Part shown: positions 32,140-44,803 of the stretch, piece after piece
Numbering within the stretch: position 1 is the first letter of the stretch
How the letters are laid out: the number at the start of each line of letters is the position of its first letter
From: Serripes groenlandicus
Taxonomy: Eukaryota > Mollusca > Bivalvia > Cardiida > Cardiidae
Length of the DNA stretch: 64,000 nucleotides
Direction: 5' to 3'
Assembly (NCBI GenBank): GCA_031761405.1
Contig: JASEVX010000006.1
Location: forward strand, 28,291,533 to 28,355,532
Made by a program: the position numbers and the translations under genes
Notes under the pieces: model-generated
Seen by the model: the letters and a program-made list of their open reading frames with translations, nothing else
Databases searched by the model: none
Told to the model about the DNA's origin: nothing

Positions 32140-32307
32140 TCGCAAAATATTTGCAGCAGCCGACTTTGAAACAATCTTGGCAACAATATGGAAACTCTCT
32201 ATAAATGAAGAACAATTATTGAACAATTACTCATTTTGCCACAAGGTTTTCAAAAGACGTCTGCTGCAGAGGCGTCAGAAAACGTCGGCATGTGGGAAAT
32301 GGTTAAA
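32140..32307 (+). mobile_element. TTAA MITE, left end lost
   Basis: TTTGCAGCAGCCGACTTTG start and GGCATGTGGGAAATGGTTAA end. Confidence 0.65.
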
Positions 32308-32439
32308 GTGATATATGGCGTAGAACTGGTGAGGCTACACTTCTAGAATGTTATCAGAATATGCAACTTGGTTTACATTTCATAAAGGCGGTCATTGAAA
32401 ACGCGGGTGAGACTGCGCAGTTGGACAAGCTCACCCAAA

Positions 32440-32600
32440 TCTTCACAATGTACCCCGATATAATATACCTTGCTGCGAGGCTGTGTGTTAAGAAGGCTGT
32501 ATTGAGTCTGAAATACATTTTCTGTTGGAGTGTTCCCATTATAATGCATTTCGGTATGAATTTCTGCAAAATTCCTTAACCGACCCTTCCTAAATAGAAA
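32440..32600 (+). pseudogene. LINE ORF2 C-terminal fragment
   Basis: Plus-strand frame reading ESEIHFLLECSHYNAFRYEF, the conserved HFLLxC...YxxxR end of non-LTR ORF2, with stops upstream. Opposite strand to the fragments at 25.6 and 28.6 kb. Confidence 0.5.
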
Positions 32601-32854
32601 TATGGAAATGGACCACTCCACTTTTCATCCAGCAAGAAATTCGGCATAATTTAAACAATAGAGATTTCAGGCGAGATATACACAATCTACAGTACTAAAC
32701 TCATCTCAAACTCCAAACCGAGACTCTTAAAACATGTTGAGAATCGCACCGTTGTAATGCCCCGATAGTTGCTTGGATTTGATGGGTCACCATTTTGTGA
32801 ATAGGTACAATTATATGTTCATATCGATGTATCGTCGAATTTGTCTACCGATTG

Positions 32855-33000
32855 GGGTTTAACGCCGTTTCAACAATTTTTCGGCATATCACGGTGGCCA
32901 GTTCACCTATGCATGCGTAAGATGGCTTTCTCACACCATTACCGCACACAATATTCTTTCCTAGCAGTTGGCTGTCTTTCCATATATACTATTATACCCT
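32855..33000 (-). mobile_element. SINE 3' fragment
   Basis: GATTGGGGTTTAACGCC...ATCACGGTGGCCAGTTCACC, as in the fuller copies at 33576 and 63707. Head missing. Confidence 0.7.
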
Positions 33001-33090
33001 TGTGACTGAGCTATTGGGGGCCTGCTTTATGTAAAAGAATATAGACTTACATTTCTGGTACAAAAGAAGCTTTTAAAACGAATACTCTTT

Positions 33091-33165
33091 TTAATTCTTT
33101 CCAAAATACAGACGCTTTTTGTCGCCTCTGCAGCAGATGACTTTAAAAAAAAAATGTTTTTCCCA
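33091..33165 (+). mobile_element. TTAA MITE left fragment
   Basis: TTAATTCTTTCCAAAATACAG then CGCCTCTGCAGCAGATGAC. Confidence 0.6.
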
Positions 33166-33171
33166 CGGTGC

Positions 33172-33420
33172 CCCAAACGGTAAAAGCGATGGCTATTAAT
33201 TCAGGGTTCGTGAGTTCGAACGCCGGCTCGGCCACACATTCTTTCTGGTGATTGACAAAAGGCATTGCGATTAGCGTCATTCGTCATGCATCCATGGGAG
33301 AAATGTGTCTATGTCAGAAAGTAGCCAGTTGCATGGGAATGATGCAGTGTATATTGGATAGTGTTACATGTAGGTAAACTGGCCACAGTGCAATTCATGT
33401 AAAACAAAACATGGGACAAA
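33172..33420 (+). mobile_element. tRNA-type SINE, plus strand
   Basis: Head with B-box GAGTTCGAACGCC, then body CATTCGTCATGCATCC and TAAACTGGCC, complementary to the minus-strand copies. Confidence 0.6.
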
Positions 33421-33575
33421 AGCGTAGCATTCCAATCAATTAATCATGGTGCCTCAAAATAAACGATTGGATATTCTAAATTTGATAGGATATTCTCAAA
33501 TTGTGTCGGTAGAACCCGATCCTCCAACGCCGGACTACCACGGTTGTGAAGTGCGCTACACTCCATATGTATATG

Positions 33576-33820
33576 CTTGATTGATTGATTGATTGATTGG
33601 GGTTTAACGCGGTTTCCAACAGTTTTTGCAGTCATTTCACGACGACCAGTTCACCTATACATGTGTTTCCTGTCTTTCTCACACCAGTACTCCCCACATT
33701 AGTATTTACAAGCCACTGGCTGCTTTCCACATAGTCAGCCCATTGATGATAGACGAATGACGCTTGTCGCATTGACTTCTGTCAAACATCGGAAAGAAAG
33801 TTGGCCGAGCTGGGGTTCGA
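33576..33820 (-). mobile_element. SINE truncated at the B-box, with target duplication
   Basis: Flanked by ACTCCATATGTATATG / ACTCCATATGTGTATG (33560-33575, 33821-33836). Tail (GATT)n plus GGGGTTTAACGC. The 5' end stops at GCTGGGGTTCGA, so the A-box is absent. Confidence 0.82.
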
Positions 33821-33944
33821 ACTCCATATGTGTATGAAGTATAGCGCAACCAACAGACGTTGGTGTGAAACAACGACTATGCTCCTGCTCAAGTAACCAA
33901 AAGGTGGTCATGACATTGACCATAAACTGTGACATTACTTCGTG

Positions 33945-35560
33945 ACATTATTAATGGACCCCTCTGTCCTAAGTATCCAAATACCCAGTGGGATCAACAT
34001 ACCCAAAGCTTTACTGTAACATGTGATGGTCCCTGGCCTAGGTACCCACATATCCAGCGGGATCAGCATACCCAAAGCTTCACTATAACATGTGATGGTC
34101 CCTTGCCCTAGGTACCCAAATACCCAGCGGGATCAGCATACCCAAAGCTTCACTATAACATGTGATGGTCCCTTGCTCTAGGTACCCAAATACCCAGCGG
34201 GATCAGCATACCCAAAGCTTCACTATAACATGTGATGGTCCCTTGCCCTAGGTACCCAAATACCCAGCGGGATCAGCATACCCAAAGCTTCCCTATAACA
34301 TGTGATGGTCCCTTGCCCTAGGTACCCAAAGACCCAGCGGGATCAGCATACCCAAAGCTTCCCTATAACATGTGATGGTCCCTTGCCCTAGGTACCCAAA
34401 TACCCAGCGGGATCAGCATACCCAAAGCTTCCCTATAACATGTGATGGTCCCTTTCCCTAGGTACCCACATATCCAGCAGGATCAGCATACCCAAAGCTT
34501 CACTATAACATGTGATGGTCCCTTGCCCTTGGTACCCAAATACCCAGCGGGATCAGCATACATAAAGCTTCCCTATAACATGTGATGGTCCCTTGCCCTA
34601 GGTACCCACATATCCAGCGGGATCAGCATACCCAAAGCTTTACTGTAACATGTGATGGTCCCTTGCCCTAGGTACCCACATATCCAGCGGGGTCAGCATA
34701 CCCAAAGCTTCACTATAACATGTGATGGTCCTTTGCCCTAGGTACCCACATATCCAGCGGGATCAGCATAACCAAAGCTTCACTATAACATGTGATGGTC
34801 CCTTGCCCTAGGTACCCACATATCCAGCCGGATCAGCATACCCAAAGCTTCACTATAACATGTGATGGTCCCTTGCCCTAGGTACCCAAATACCCAGCGG
34901 GATCAGTATACCCAAAGCTTCCCTATAACATGTGATGGTCCCTTGCCCTAGGTACCCACATATCCAGCGGGATCAGCATACCCAAAGCTTCATTATAACA
35001 TGTGATGGTCCCTTGCCCTAGGTACCCACATATCCAGCGGGATCAGCATACCCAAAGATTCACTATAACATGTGATGGTCCCTTGCCCTAGGTACCCAAA
35101 TACCCAGCGGAATCAGCATACCCAAAGCTTCACTATAACATGTGATGGTCCCTTGCCCTAGGTACCCACATATCCAACGGGATCAGCATACCCAAAGCTT
35201 CACTATAACATGTGATGGTCCCTTGCCCTAGGTACCCAAATACCCAGCGGGATCAGCATACCCAAAGCTTCACTATAACATGTGATGGTCCCTTGCCCTA
35301 AGTACCCAAATACCCAGCGGGATCAGCATACCCAAAGCTTCACTATAACATGTGATGGTCCCTTGCCCTAGGTACCCAAATACCCAGCGGGATCAGCATA
35401 CCCTAAGCTTCACTATAACATGTGATGGTCCCTTGCCCTAGGTACCCACATATCCAGCAGGATCAGCATACCCAAAGCTTCACTGTAACATGTGATGGTC
35501 CCTTGCCCTTGGTACCCAAATACCATTTTGGATCAACATACTTAAAGTTACACTATTGTA
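33945..35560 (+). repeat. 70-bp satellite, about 23 homogeneous copies
   Basis: Unit GGTACCCAAATACCCAGCGG + GATCAGCATACCCAAAGCTT + CACTATAACATGTGATGGTC + CCTTGCCCTA. Two variants are interspersed (AAATACCCAG and ACATATCCAG). No coding frame. Confidence 0.95.
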
Positions 35561-37255
35561 GATGTATTACAAAGCTTCACTGCTATAACATGTGATGGTC
35601 CGTTTCATAGGTACCCAAATATCCAGCGGGATCAGCATACCCAAAGCTTCACTTTAATAGGTGATGGTCCATTGCCCTAGGTACCCAAATACCTATAGGT
35701 ATCAACATTCCAAAATGCACAATACAAAAGTTGATAATGCCCTGCCATATGTACTAGAATACAAATACCCATAGGGGAAAACATGTATAATGTTTCACTA
35801 CACTAGTAGATGGCCTATCTGTTTTAGTTACTGTAATACCCATTAGGATCATTAAATCTAAAGATACACTATACTAGATGATGGTCCACTTCCTTAGGCA
35901 TCCAAATACCTATTGGGATTAATACTAGATGGTGCCGTGCCCTAGGCACTCAAGTACCTATTGGAATTAATATACCCAAAGTTCCACTTTAAAAAGTGAT
36001 GATGCCGTGCACTAGGCACTCAAGTACCCATTGGGATTTATACCCAAAGTTTCACTATAACAATAGATGGTGCCGTGCCCTGGGCACTCAAGTACCCATC
36101 GGGATTTATATACCCAAAGTTTCACTATGATAATAGATGGTGCTGTCTCTTAGGCACTCAAGCCCCCGTTTGAATTAATATACTCAACGTTTCACTATAA
36201 AAATAGATGGTGCTGTGCCCTAGGCGCTCAAGAACTAATTGGGATTATATAACCAAAGTTTCACTATAATAATAGATGGTGCCGTGCACTAAGCACTCAA
36301 GTACCCATTGGGATTAATATACCCAAAGTTTCACTAATATAATGATGGTGCTAGGCTTCAAAGTTACCGTTTGGATTAATATACCCAAAGTTTCATTATA
36401 GAAATAGATGTTGCCGTCCCCTAGACACTCAAGTACCCGTTTGGATTAATATGCCAACATTTTCAATATAATAATAGATGTTGCCGTGCCCTAGGCACTC
36501 AACTACCCATTGGGATTAATATACCCACAGTTTCACTATAATAATAGATGGTGCCGCCATCAAGGAAGGCACTCAAGTTCAATTCGGATTTATATACCCA
36601 ATGTTTCACTATAATAATAGATGATGCCGTGCCCTAGGAACTCAAGTACCTTTTGGGATTAATATACCAAAAGTTTCACTTTAATAATAGATGGTGCCGA
36701 ATAGATGGTGCCGTGACCTAGTCACTCAAGTTCCTACTAGGATTAACATACCCGAAATTTCAATATAGTAATAGATGGTGCCATGCCCTAGGCACTCAAG
36801 TACCCACTGGGATTAACATACCCAAAGTCACTATAATAATATATGGTGCCGTGCTCTAGGCACTCAAGTACCTATTGGGATTAAAATACCAAAGTTTCAC
36901 TATCATAATAGATGGTGCCGTGACCTAGTCACTCAAGTTTCTACTAGGATTAACATACCCGAAGTTTCAATATAGTAATAGATGGTGCCATGCCCTAGGC
37001 ACTCAAGTACCCACTGAGATTAACATACCCAAAGTTTCACTATAATAATAGATGGTGCCGTGCTCTAGGCACTCAAGTACCTATTGGGATTAACATACCC
37101 CAAGTTTCACTATCATAATAGATGGTGTCATGCCCTAGGCACTCAAGTATCTATTGGGATTAACACACCCACAATTTCACTATTATAATAGATGGTGCTA
37201 TGCCCTAGTCACTTAAGTACCCGTTGGGATTAACATACCCAAAGTTTCATTGTAG
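35561..37255 (+). repeat. Degenerate continuation of the 70-bp satellite
   Basis: Units AATAGATGGTGCCGTGCCCT + AGGCACTCAAGTACCCATTG + GGATTAATATACCCAAAGTT align to the 70-bp unit with many changes. Sequence diversity rises sharply after about 35530. Confidence 0.9.
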
Positions 37256-38199
37256 CAGATACCGTTCAATATATACAAACACATGCACAATGTATAAGGT
37301 TACAGTTTTTAAAATATCATTATTCATAGCAAACATGTTTATAATGGACTCTTCAACATCCAAAGATGGACAAGTTCATTAAACATGCATTTAAAGAATT
37401 ACATTCTTTTGAAATTAACAGTAATACCTGATAATTATTTACCATTATTTCTAAAGCAAACCCATTTTGCACTACGCAAAGGCTTTACATAGTCCTCACG
37501 TTCTGCTAATGCAACAATACCTCTTTGCTCCTGATCCTGCATACATTTAGCAGCTTCCTACTTGTAGAACAATTTTGACGCATTTTAAAGATATTTCCTC
37601 GGTTATTGAATTACGTTTGTTTTTAATATTTTGTTTGCTGATGACCAAGCTGTATTTGTAATCTACCAGAATCTCTTCGGTAAATGTCAAATGATTCGGA
37701 AACATATTTTCATCAAAGTTATCTAAGAATTAACGTTGAAAATACTAGTTTAAAGAGATGATATTTGAGAAGAACAGACGTGCAACTTTGCATGACTTTT
37801 ACATATTTGAAGGATAGACTTTTCTTTTAACGCAAAATGGATTAACACTCAAAGAAAATAGCTGATAATGCAAATAAAGACAAGTTGATGCAAAGCATCA
37901 AAGACGCCGCGCATGATTTTGAAGCATGACTTAAATGAAGCAGATGCAGTCCAGTACATCTAAATAACATGTGCAAATATATAGGATGTAAATATTTTGA
38001 ACAAGAATGCCAAATGTCCCTTTATTGTAAACAAGAAGGCCAATGTGTGCCTATATTGCTCACCTGGCTACCATAGTCTATGATAAAAGGTTATCAAGAG
38101 CATAAAGGGTAAATTTTGACGTAGGGATTAGACGTTTTATATGCTACGACCTATGTGATATTCAGCATGTGAAAGTCTATTCTCCTTCCAGTTTACCAG
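37256..38199. other. AT-rich, no gene seen
   Basis: Pearl-like termini in minus orientation at about 37881 (CAAGTTGATGC...GCATCAA) and 38032 (CAAGAAGGCC...TTGCTCACCTGG). Nothing coding. Confidence 0.4.
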
Positions 38200-39334
38200 A
38201 ATTATTGGTTAAAGTTTTGCGTGCAACTAAATTAAGAGTCCATATCTCAGTATATACTTGATGCATTGCATTGAACCTTTATACAACCCTACCCAACTAT
38301 CACACCTATGTAGATTATCAAGTTAGATAACTCTATCCTGCATTTTATGCAAGTTATGGCACTTTTTTTACTTAGAAATTCTGGTTAAAAGTTTGCATGC
38401 AACTAAATTAAAGAGTCCATGTCTCAGTACAGTATATACTTGATGCATTGCATTGAACCTTTATACAACCCTACCCAACTATCACACCTATGTAGATTAT
38501 CAAGTTAGATAACTCTATCCTGCATTTTATGCAAGTTATGGCACTTTTTTTACTTAGAAATTCTGGTTAAAGTTTTGCGTGCAACTAAATTAAGAGTCCA
38601 TATCTCAGTATTTACTTGATGCATTTCATTGAAACTTTCTACAACCCTACCCAACTATCACACTTGTGTAGATTATTAAGTATGATAACTCTATCCTGCA
38701 TTTTATGCAAGTTATGGCCTTTTTGGACTTATACAGTCTGGTTAAAGTTTTGCATGCAACTACATAAAGGGACCATCTCTTAGTAACTACTTGATGCATT
38801 GCATTGAAACTTTATACAGCCCTTACCAACCATCACATCTATTTAAACAATCAAGTATGATTACTCTATCCAGCATTTTATGCAAGTTATGGACCTTTTT
38901 GGACTAAGAAAACAACTTACATTTAGTGTAATCTCAGTAACAACTTGAACAATTGTATTGAAACTTTATACAACCTTTCCCAATTGCACAACTATAAACA
39001 CAACCAATTAAGATAACTCAATCCTGTATATGGTGCAAATTGTTGCCCTTTTTTTACTTAGAATTTATGGTTAAAGGTTTGCGTGCAACTACATTAAGAG
39101 TCCATATCTTAGTAACTACTTGATGCATTCCATTGAAAGGTTATACAACCCTTTCTAACCATCACACCTATGAAAATAATCATGTTAAATAACACTATCC
39201 TGCATTTAATGCAAATTATCACCCACTAAGAAATTGTGGTTAATGTTTTGCATGCAACCACATTAGAGTCCATTATCTCAGTAACTTTAATAAGCGGTGG
39301 AATAGTCGAGCGCGCTGTCCTCCGACAGCTCTTG
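38200..39334 (+). mobile_element. Satellite-bearing hairpin element, 178-bp core, 3' end present
   Basis: Six to seven units of about 175-180 bp (AGAGTCCATATCTCAGTA, TACTTGATGCATTGCATTGA, ATCCTGCATTTTATGC). The 3' end GAGCGCGCTGTCCTCCGACA + GCTCTTG carries a GCTGTC/GACAGC hairpin. Same family as the element at 8349. The 5' boundary is uncertain. Confidence 0.7.
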
Positions 39335-39796
39335 TTAAATTTAGTTTGAATACGGTTAATGTTTGTTAAAAAATTAGGTCACTATGCCAAGTTGTAGGAC
39401 AATCTTGATTTAACACTTAAGAGACCACAATTTTGACTTTAGCAGCTTGAAACTTTGTCAGACAGTTTTTCTTGACGATATACAGGCCAATTTAGACATT
39501 GGTCATGTTGAGTCAAAAATTAGGTCCCTTGATCAAATTTAAGAAAAAATGTGTTAATGCTCTGGAAGCCATATTTTTAACTCTAGCATGATTAAACTTT
39601 ACCAGAATGTTTATCTTGGTGATATCTAGGCTAAGTTCGAATATGGTCTGGTTAAAAACTAGATCACTAGGCCAATATTGAGAAATACCTTGTAAACACT
39701 CTGGTCACCACATTTCTCTCAAATGTTCCTTGGGCGACTCTTTACTAAGAGTGTTAAAATTAAGTTGATTCTTTAGATACTATAGATAATAAATAG
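39335..39796. other. No gene; old element-like repeats
   Basis: Diverged repeats of TTAGGTCACTATGCCAAG / TTAGGTCCCTTGATCAA type, about 120 bp apart, like the core of an old element. Confidence 0.4.
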
Positions 39797-40980
39797 CTTT
39801 GCTACTGGTACTATTTTACCCCTAAAGTAGGACTTATCTCCCCTAGCCTCCCACCTGAAATCCTCGAAAGACTTCAATCTGAAGATGATTTACTAGCGCT
39901 CTGCCATCCACAGAATATCGCTACCGATGAGCCACTACCTACACCTGCAACCAACCAGTCACTACCAGTTACTAATACACCTGATACCAACCAGCCACTT
40001 CCAGCTACTACTACCGCCAGCCAACAACCTACATCTGCTACCAGCCAGCCACTATCAGTTAATAATACACCTGCTGCCAGCCAGCCACTTCCAGCTACTA
40101 CTACTATCGCCAGCCAACAACATAGACCAGCTACCAGCCAGCCACTACCAGTTAGTAATACTCCTGCTACCAACCAGCCACTTCCAGCTACTACTACCGC
40201 CAGCCAACAACCTATATCTGATATCAGCCAGCCACTACCAATTACTAAAACATCTGCTACCAACCAGCCACTTCCAGCTACTACTACCGCCAGCCAACAA
40301 CCTACACCTGCTACCAGCCAGCTACTACCAGTTACTAATACATATTCTACCAAACAGCCACTTCCAGCTACTACTACCGCAAGCCAACAACATTCACCTG
40401 CTACCAGCCAGCCACTACCAGTTACTAATACACCTGCTTCCAGCCAGCCACTTCCAGTTACTAATACACCTGTTTTCAACCAGCCACTACCCGCTACTTC
40501 TACCGCCAGCCAACAATCTCATCATCCGGTTCTTCACAGCTAGACCAGCGACTTCAAGCCATCTCCATTCAGCGTAAAAGAGCACGAGAGTCTCAGCGTT
40601 CGCAAACAGAAAGGTTGGTAAAGCGATCCCGTGTTGAATAAAGGTTAGGCGAGACAATGTTGCTATGCCTATCCCTATGGTTGACAGGGGTAGAGGTGAC
40701 CCTAGAAACATACTAGAAGTTATTCTCGATCGCGATGAACAGAACATGTATAGAATTTATGTGAAGTCAGGGATTCTTAATACAAAGTATTCCAGGAATC
40801 AGTTTTATCTCTGTCCACAACGTCTCCTAAACAACTCCGATGTCAACACAGAATGTAGCTCTCAAGAAAACAGCTTCTGGTGGAAAAGAATTCCTTCGTT
40901 GTGACTGTAGTCGAGGCAAGAAACAGTGTCAGACAAACAGGTGCAAATGTTTTAAAGTAATAACAGGTGTCACAGCAGTC
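39797..40980 (+). pseudogene. KRBA2/GINGER-like integrase-type protein, broken C-terminal part
   Basis: A 248-codon open frame without an ATG (39797-40543) begins CYWYYFTPKVGLISPSLPPE and LERLQSEDDL, then carries about six 30-residue repeats (PATSQPLPVTNT / NQPLPATTTASQQ). A frameshift leads to LDQRLQAISIQRKRARESQR to a stop at 40641. A further frame gives VAMPIPMVDRGRGDPRNI and YSRNQFYLC. A third gives FLRCDCSRGKKQCQTNRCKC. That order is the C-terminus of the KRBA2/SCAND3-like integrase-derived proteins common in molluscs. The integrase core is not in the window. Several frame breaks make this a pseudogene; the long ATG ORFs over the repeat are other-frame shadows. Confidence 0.65.
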
Positions 40981-41369
40981 TAACTTGTAAAAATAAAAAT
41001 AGTCATTTTAATGTTGGACGATATCTATCTTGTTATGATGATTTGATGCGAGGTGGGCAACTTTTTCAGAGGCTCTCATCTAAGTTTATACATTTCAAAA
41101 GCCTCCAAGAATTAAATAAAGTGGCTGCATAATGTTGTTCTACTATTGTTCCTGATAGTATGTTGCACATGTATACAATTATGTATAAAGTTAATATTGA
41201 ATAGAACTGTTTTGACTATTTTTATTGGGGGTATAATTCAGGAAATTTGTAAAATAACTGAAGATTTTTTTCATTAACTTCGCTAAATTACTGAACTTTT
41301 TAGGCTTTATACGAAATCTCCTAAGTGAATTGGTCATTTCACGAATTTCCTGATTTTCAGGAATTTTGT
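40981..41369. other. No gene seen
   Basis: A near-tandem TTTAGGCTTTATACGAAATC / TCAGGAAATTTGTAAAAT region; nothing coding. Confidence 0.35.
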
Positions 41370-41841
41370 GAAATTCCTTGTTACACAGTTTGACCAAAAG
41401 CGTAGGCCCAATTTGAAAACATATTTGCACAAAGGGTGCTTTAGTGACCCCCCAACCAAGATTGTTTAAACTGTTCTCAGCCGTTGATGAAAATGGCCAC
41501 CAGTGCTTGTTTTCCTTATATGTATATAGTAAAAAATATTGAAGTTCTGATTGATTAATTGATTGATTGGGGTTTAACGCCGTTTTCAACAATTTTTCAG
41601 TCATGTCACGGCGACCAGTTCACCTATTCATGCGTTTCCTGGTTTTCCCACACCAGAACACCACACAACATACTTTCCAAGCAACTGGCTGCTTTTCCAC
41701 ATAGACTGTTTAACAGCCCATTGGTGAAATATGAATGACGCAGATCACAGTGACTTTTGTCAAACGTCGGAAAGAATGTTGGCCGAGCTGGGATTTGAAG
41801 TTCTGAGGTGAGCGATTTAGGACCACCATATGGTGCTCTTG
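41370..41841 (+). mobile_element. Hairpin-ended element, 3' part, split by a SINE
   Basis: Core GGCCCAATTTGAAAACATAT, CCAAGATTGTTTAAACTG and CTTATATGTATATAGT, then after the SINE GGTGAGCGATTTAGGACCACC and 3' hairpin ACCACCATATGGTG followed by CTCTTG and a T-run. Confidence 0.65.
41551..41794 (-). mobile_element. SINE truncated at the B-box, with target duplication
   Basis: Flanked by TTGAAGTTCTGA (41539-41550 and 41795-41806). (GATT)n plus GGGGTTTAACGCC tail; the 5' end stops at GAGCTGGGAT. Inserted in the element ending at 41841. Confidence 0.85.
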
Positions 41842-42362
41842 TTTTTTTGTTATTTTAAAATAGAAGATTGATTATTTATCGAGAAATATTAGACGTTTGA
41901 GCTGTCATTATGATATAATGGTTTTATGCATGGAAATTACGTGCGATTGTGGGTTTCGATAATATTTTATCATGCATATTAGGTCAGGGTCATTTCAATG
42001 AAATGTTTGGTCACATGTTGTTTTTGTTTTAAGCTGATTATGTACGTCAACATGTAAAACGTTCCTTATAGGAGTTACATATAAATGATTGTACGTTGCT
42101 AATAAAATATTTCTGTTTAAATGAATTATCACAATGCATATGGATGTTTTTTGTAAGAAGGTGGAATATATTGTTAATTCTTGCATACGATATTTACCTG
42201 TCTTAAATGATTGATGATAGTTTTGTAATATGAGATTAGTTTAGTACATGTAATTGAAAAAGGTTGAATGTAAATTTTTGCTTGATGAGAAAGGTTGAGT
42301 GGGTGAATAGTGTGATTTAAGTGGATATTGTGATTTGTTTTATAGCAGTGTGTCTTTGTTTT
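41842..42362. other. AT-rich, no gene seen
   Basis: No recognised element or coding sequence. Confidence 0.35.
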
Positions 42363-44642
42363 AGCTCACCTGAGAACGAAATGCGGGAGGAGCTAGATTG
42401 TGATCACTCACCGTCCGGCGTCGTCGTCTGTTCGTTCCCAGTTTCCTACAAGGAACCTCTCCTTCTTAACCAATGGACACACTTAAAAATAATTCCATTC
42501 AGAACTCTAGTTGCCATGGCAACTGAAAGAAACACTTTAACAAACTTTGCACAACTTCTTGTATAAAACAGAAAGGCCTAGAGCTTACAAATTCGTGGTG
42601 GAGCATTAAATTTGTCTATTGCTCCACTTCCAATATTATTAATTAATACTATGCCTCGGGAACCACATGTTTTACATATGGCTATACAGGGAAACACTTT
42701 GAAAATCTTCTTGTCTGAAACAGAAATTATTTTTTAGTGGTCCTCTACCAAAATTGTTAAATAATGCCTTCAAAATTGGACCCGCCATTTTACATATACA
42801 TGTAGATGTTTTGTATATGAGGAAAAACTTCAAATATCTTAAATAAATATAAAGGCCTAGAGCTTACATATTTGGTATGTATCATAGTCTTGTGGTCCTC
42901 TGCCAAGATTGTTCAAATTATGCTCCTGCGGTCAAAATTGGGTCGCATATGTTTTAAATAGAGATATATAGGGAAAAACTTTGAATATGAAAGGCCTAGA
43001 CCTTAGATATTTGGTTTGTGGTATTGATTCTACCAAGAGTGTTCAAATTATGTCTCTGGGTTCAAAATTTGGCTCGCTCCGGATGTCACATATTTTACAT
43101 GGAGATATAGAGGGACAACGTTTGAAAATATTCTAAACAGAAAGGTTTAGAGCTAAGATATTTGGTATGTATCATTGTCTTGTGGTCCTCATTTGAGTAT
43201 TCAAATGATTTCCTGAGTTCAATATTGGCCCCACCCCGGGTTCACCTGTTTTACGAAGATATGTATAGCGAAAGTTCCGAAAACTTCTTGTCTGAAACCA
43301 AAAGGCATATAGCTTAGATATTTGGTACGTAGCATTGTATAATGGTCAAATAATGTTCGGTCAAAATTTAGCCCCGACTCAGGGGTCACCTGTGTTACAT
43401 ATAGATATCTGGGACAACTAATACGTCCCAGTATATATGCAGGAACACTTTGAACTGACCGCAACATCAGGTATTCTCTCAACGTATAAATTAAACTAAA
43501 AACCAACATGTTTATCTAATGAATAAATCATCTGAAATGAGAAGCAATATGTTTAGAAATCCGTCTCGCCCAGGAACAACCAGAGATAATCAAAGTACTG
43601 AAGTACTAAAATGCGGGGGATGTAGCAAACAGTGGAGCGTTTAATTAACTAGATACATGGGGGCAACATGAGTTCATTATTTGCCAGAAGCATTTATACA
43701 GACTTATGAGCTCTTAGTAACCTTGAACATTGACAGCCATGTGTTTTAAATGTGATACACAGTATCATTAAAGTGCAACGGTCATGGTGGAGTGCCCTTT
43801 GGCAAGGCATATTTCCTAGCCTAGTACTGGTTTGTTTACCCAGGGATCATGAATAAGTGAACTGTCGCCGTGATATAACTGAAATAATGTTGGAAGTGGC
43901 GTAAAACCCTTTATATAATAATAATCATTAAAGTGAGCATTTCTACCCGTTGTGTAAAAATACAACAAACGCTATGACTAGGGGTTTTCTCAAACAAAAA
44001 ATGGTTTCAATATAAATTTACATTTTGTTATTTTTGCACAAGCAAATTGTTATACTTTTATATATAATGAAGTTGCTTTGTGTTATATTTTATACTTAAA
44101 TGTCTAAATTATGTATACAACTTTATGGATTAAAACTTTACATTGTGTACGTTTACTTTGTATAATGTGCATACTGTTTAGCTTGTTGTGAAACGTATTT
44201 AACTGATCCCTGGGCAATCAAGACAAATTGTCCATTTTGAAAAAAACAGAGGGCAGCACAACAAATTTACAAATTTTCATTTCCTGTAAGCTGGGCATAT
44301 ACAGAGGTATTCAGCACAGCTGAATCCCCCGCATAAAAACCATTGTATGGAAAACTCTAGAAACCTGTGTCAATTTGTCAGTGACAGATTTGAATGTTAG
44401 CTATATTTCATTCTATGCAACTTGTAGTTATGATAACAGTAATGAACTACCGGAAACAAGATAAACTTCTTGCTGTCGTCCGGTTGAGTGAACTTATCTC
44501 GCCAATTCACAAAACAAATAATACAAATATTAACTCACTAATAGCCGGTGCTACCCATGCACCCAAGCGCTTACGAATAATCCTGTTGAATACGTACTCA
44601 TATGGCATAACTGAGCGATTCAGGACCACCATGGCACTCTTG
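42363..44642 (+). mobile_element. Long satellite-bearing hairpin element (composite)
   Basis: 5' AGCTCACCTGAGAACG followed by CCGTCCGGCGTCGTCGTCTG. The core (about 42460-43460) has diverged units with AAAGGCCTAGAGCTTA, TTGTGGTCCTCT and ACCAAGA-TTGTTCAAATTATG. The 3' end is GAGCGATTCAGGACCACCAT + GGCACTCTTG. 43480-44560 is mostly unassigned, so two elements may be joined. Confidence 0.55.
43765..43920 (+). mobile_element. SINE 3' part
   Basis: GGTCATGGTGGAGTGCCCTT, CTAGTACTGGTTTGTTTACC and GTGGCGTAAAACCC, equal to the 3' part of 60091-60297. Confidence 0.75.
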
Positions 44643-44803
44643 TTTATTTTGTAGACTTTGACCACGTGTATCCGAAAAAAAGTTGAGAAAGCTTACCCGG
44701 CGGTTTATCTATATCAACCAAAGACAGAATACGGATCGACTAATCCACGCCCAAAATATAATTATAGTCTTAATCCAAATTTGTTGCAGTTGGACCTTAA
44801 AAC

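Noticed and set aside
39874..40577. Two overlapping long ATG ORFs (201 codons minus, 216 codons plus)
   Set aside because: Both are other-frame readings of the 90-bp repeat. The frame continuous with KRBA2-like flanking motifs is a different one without an ATG.
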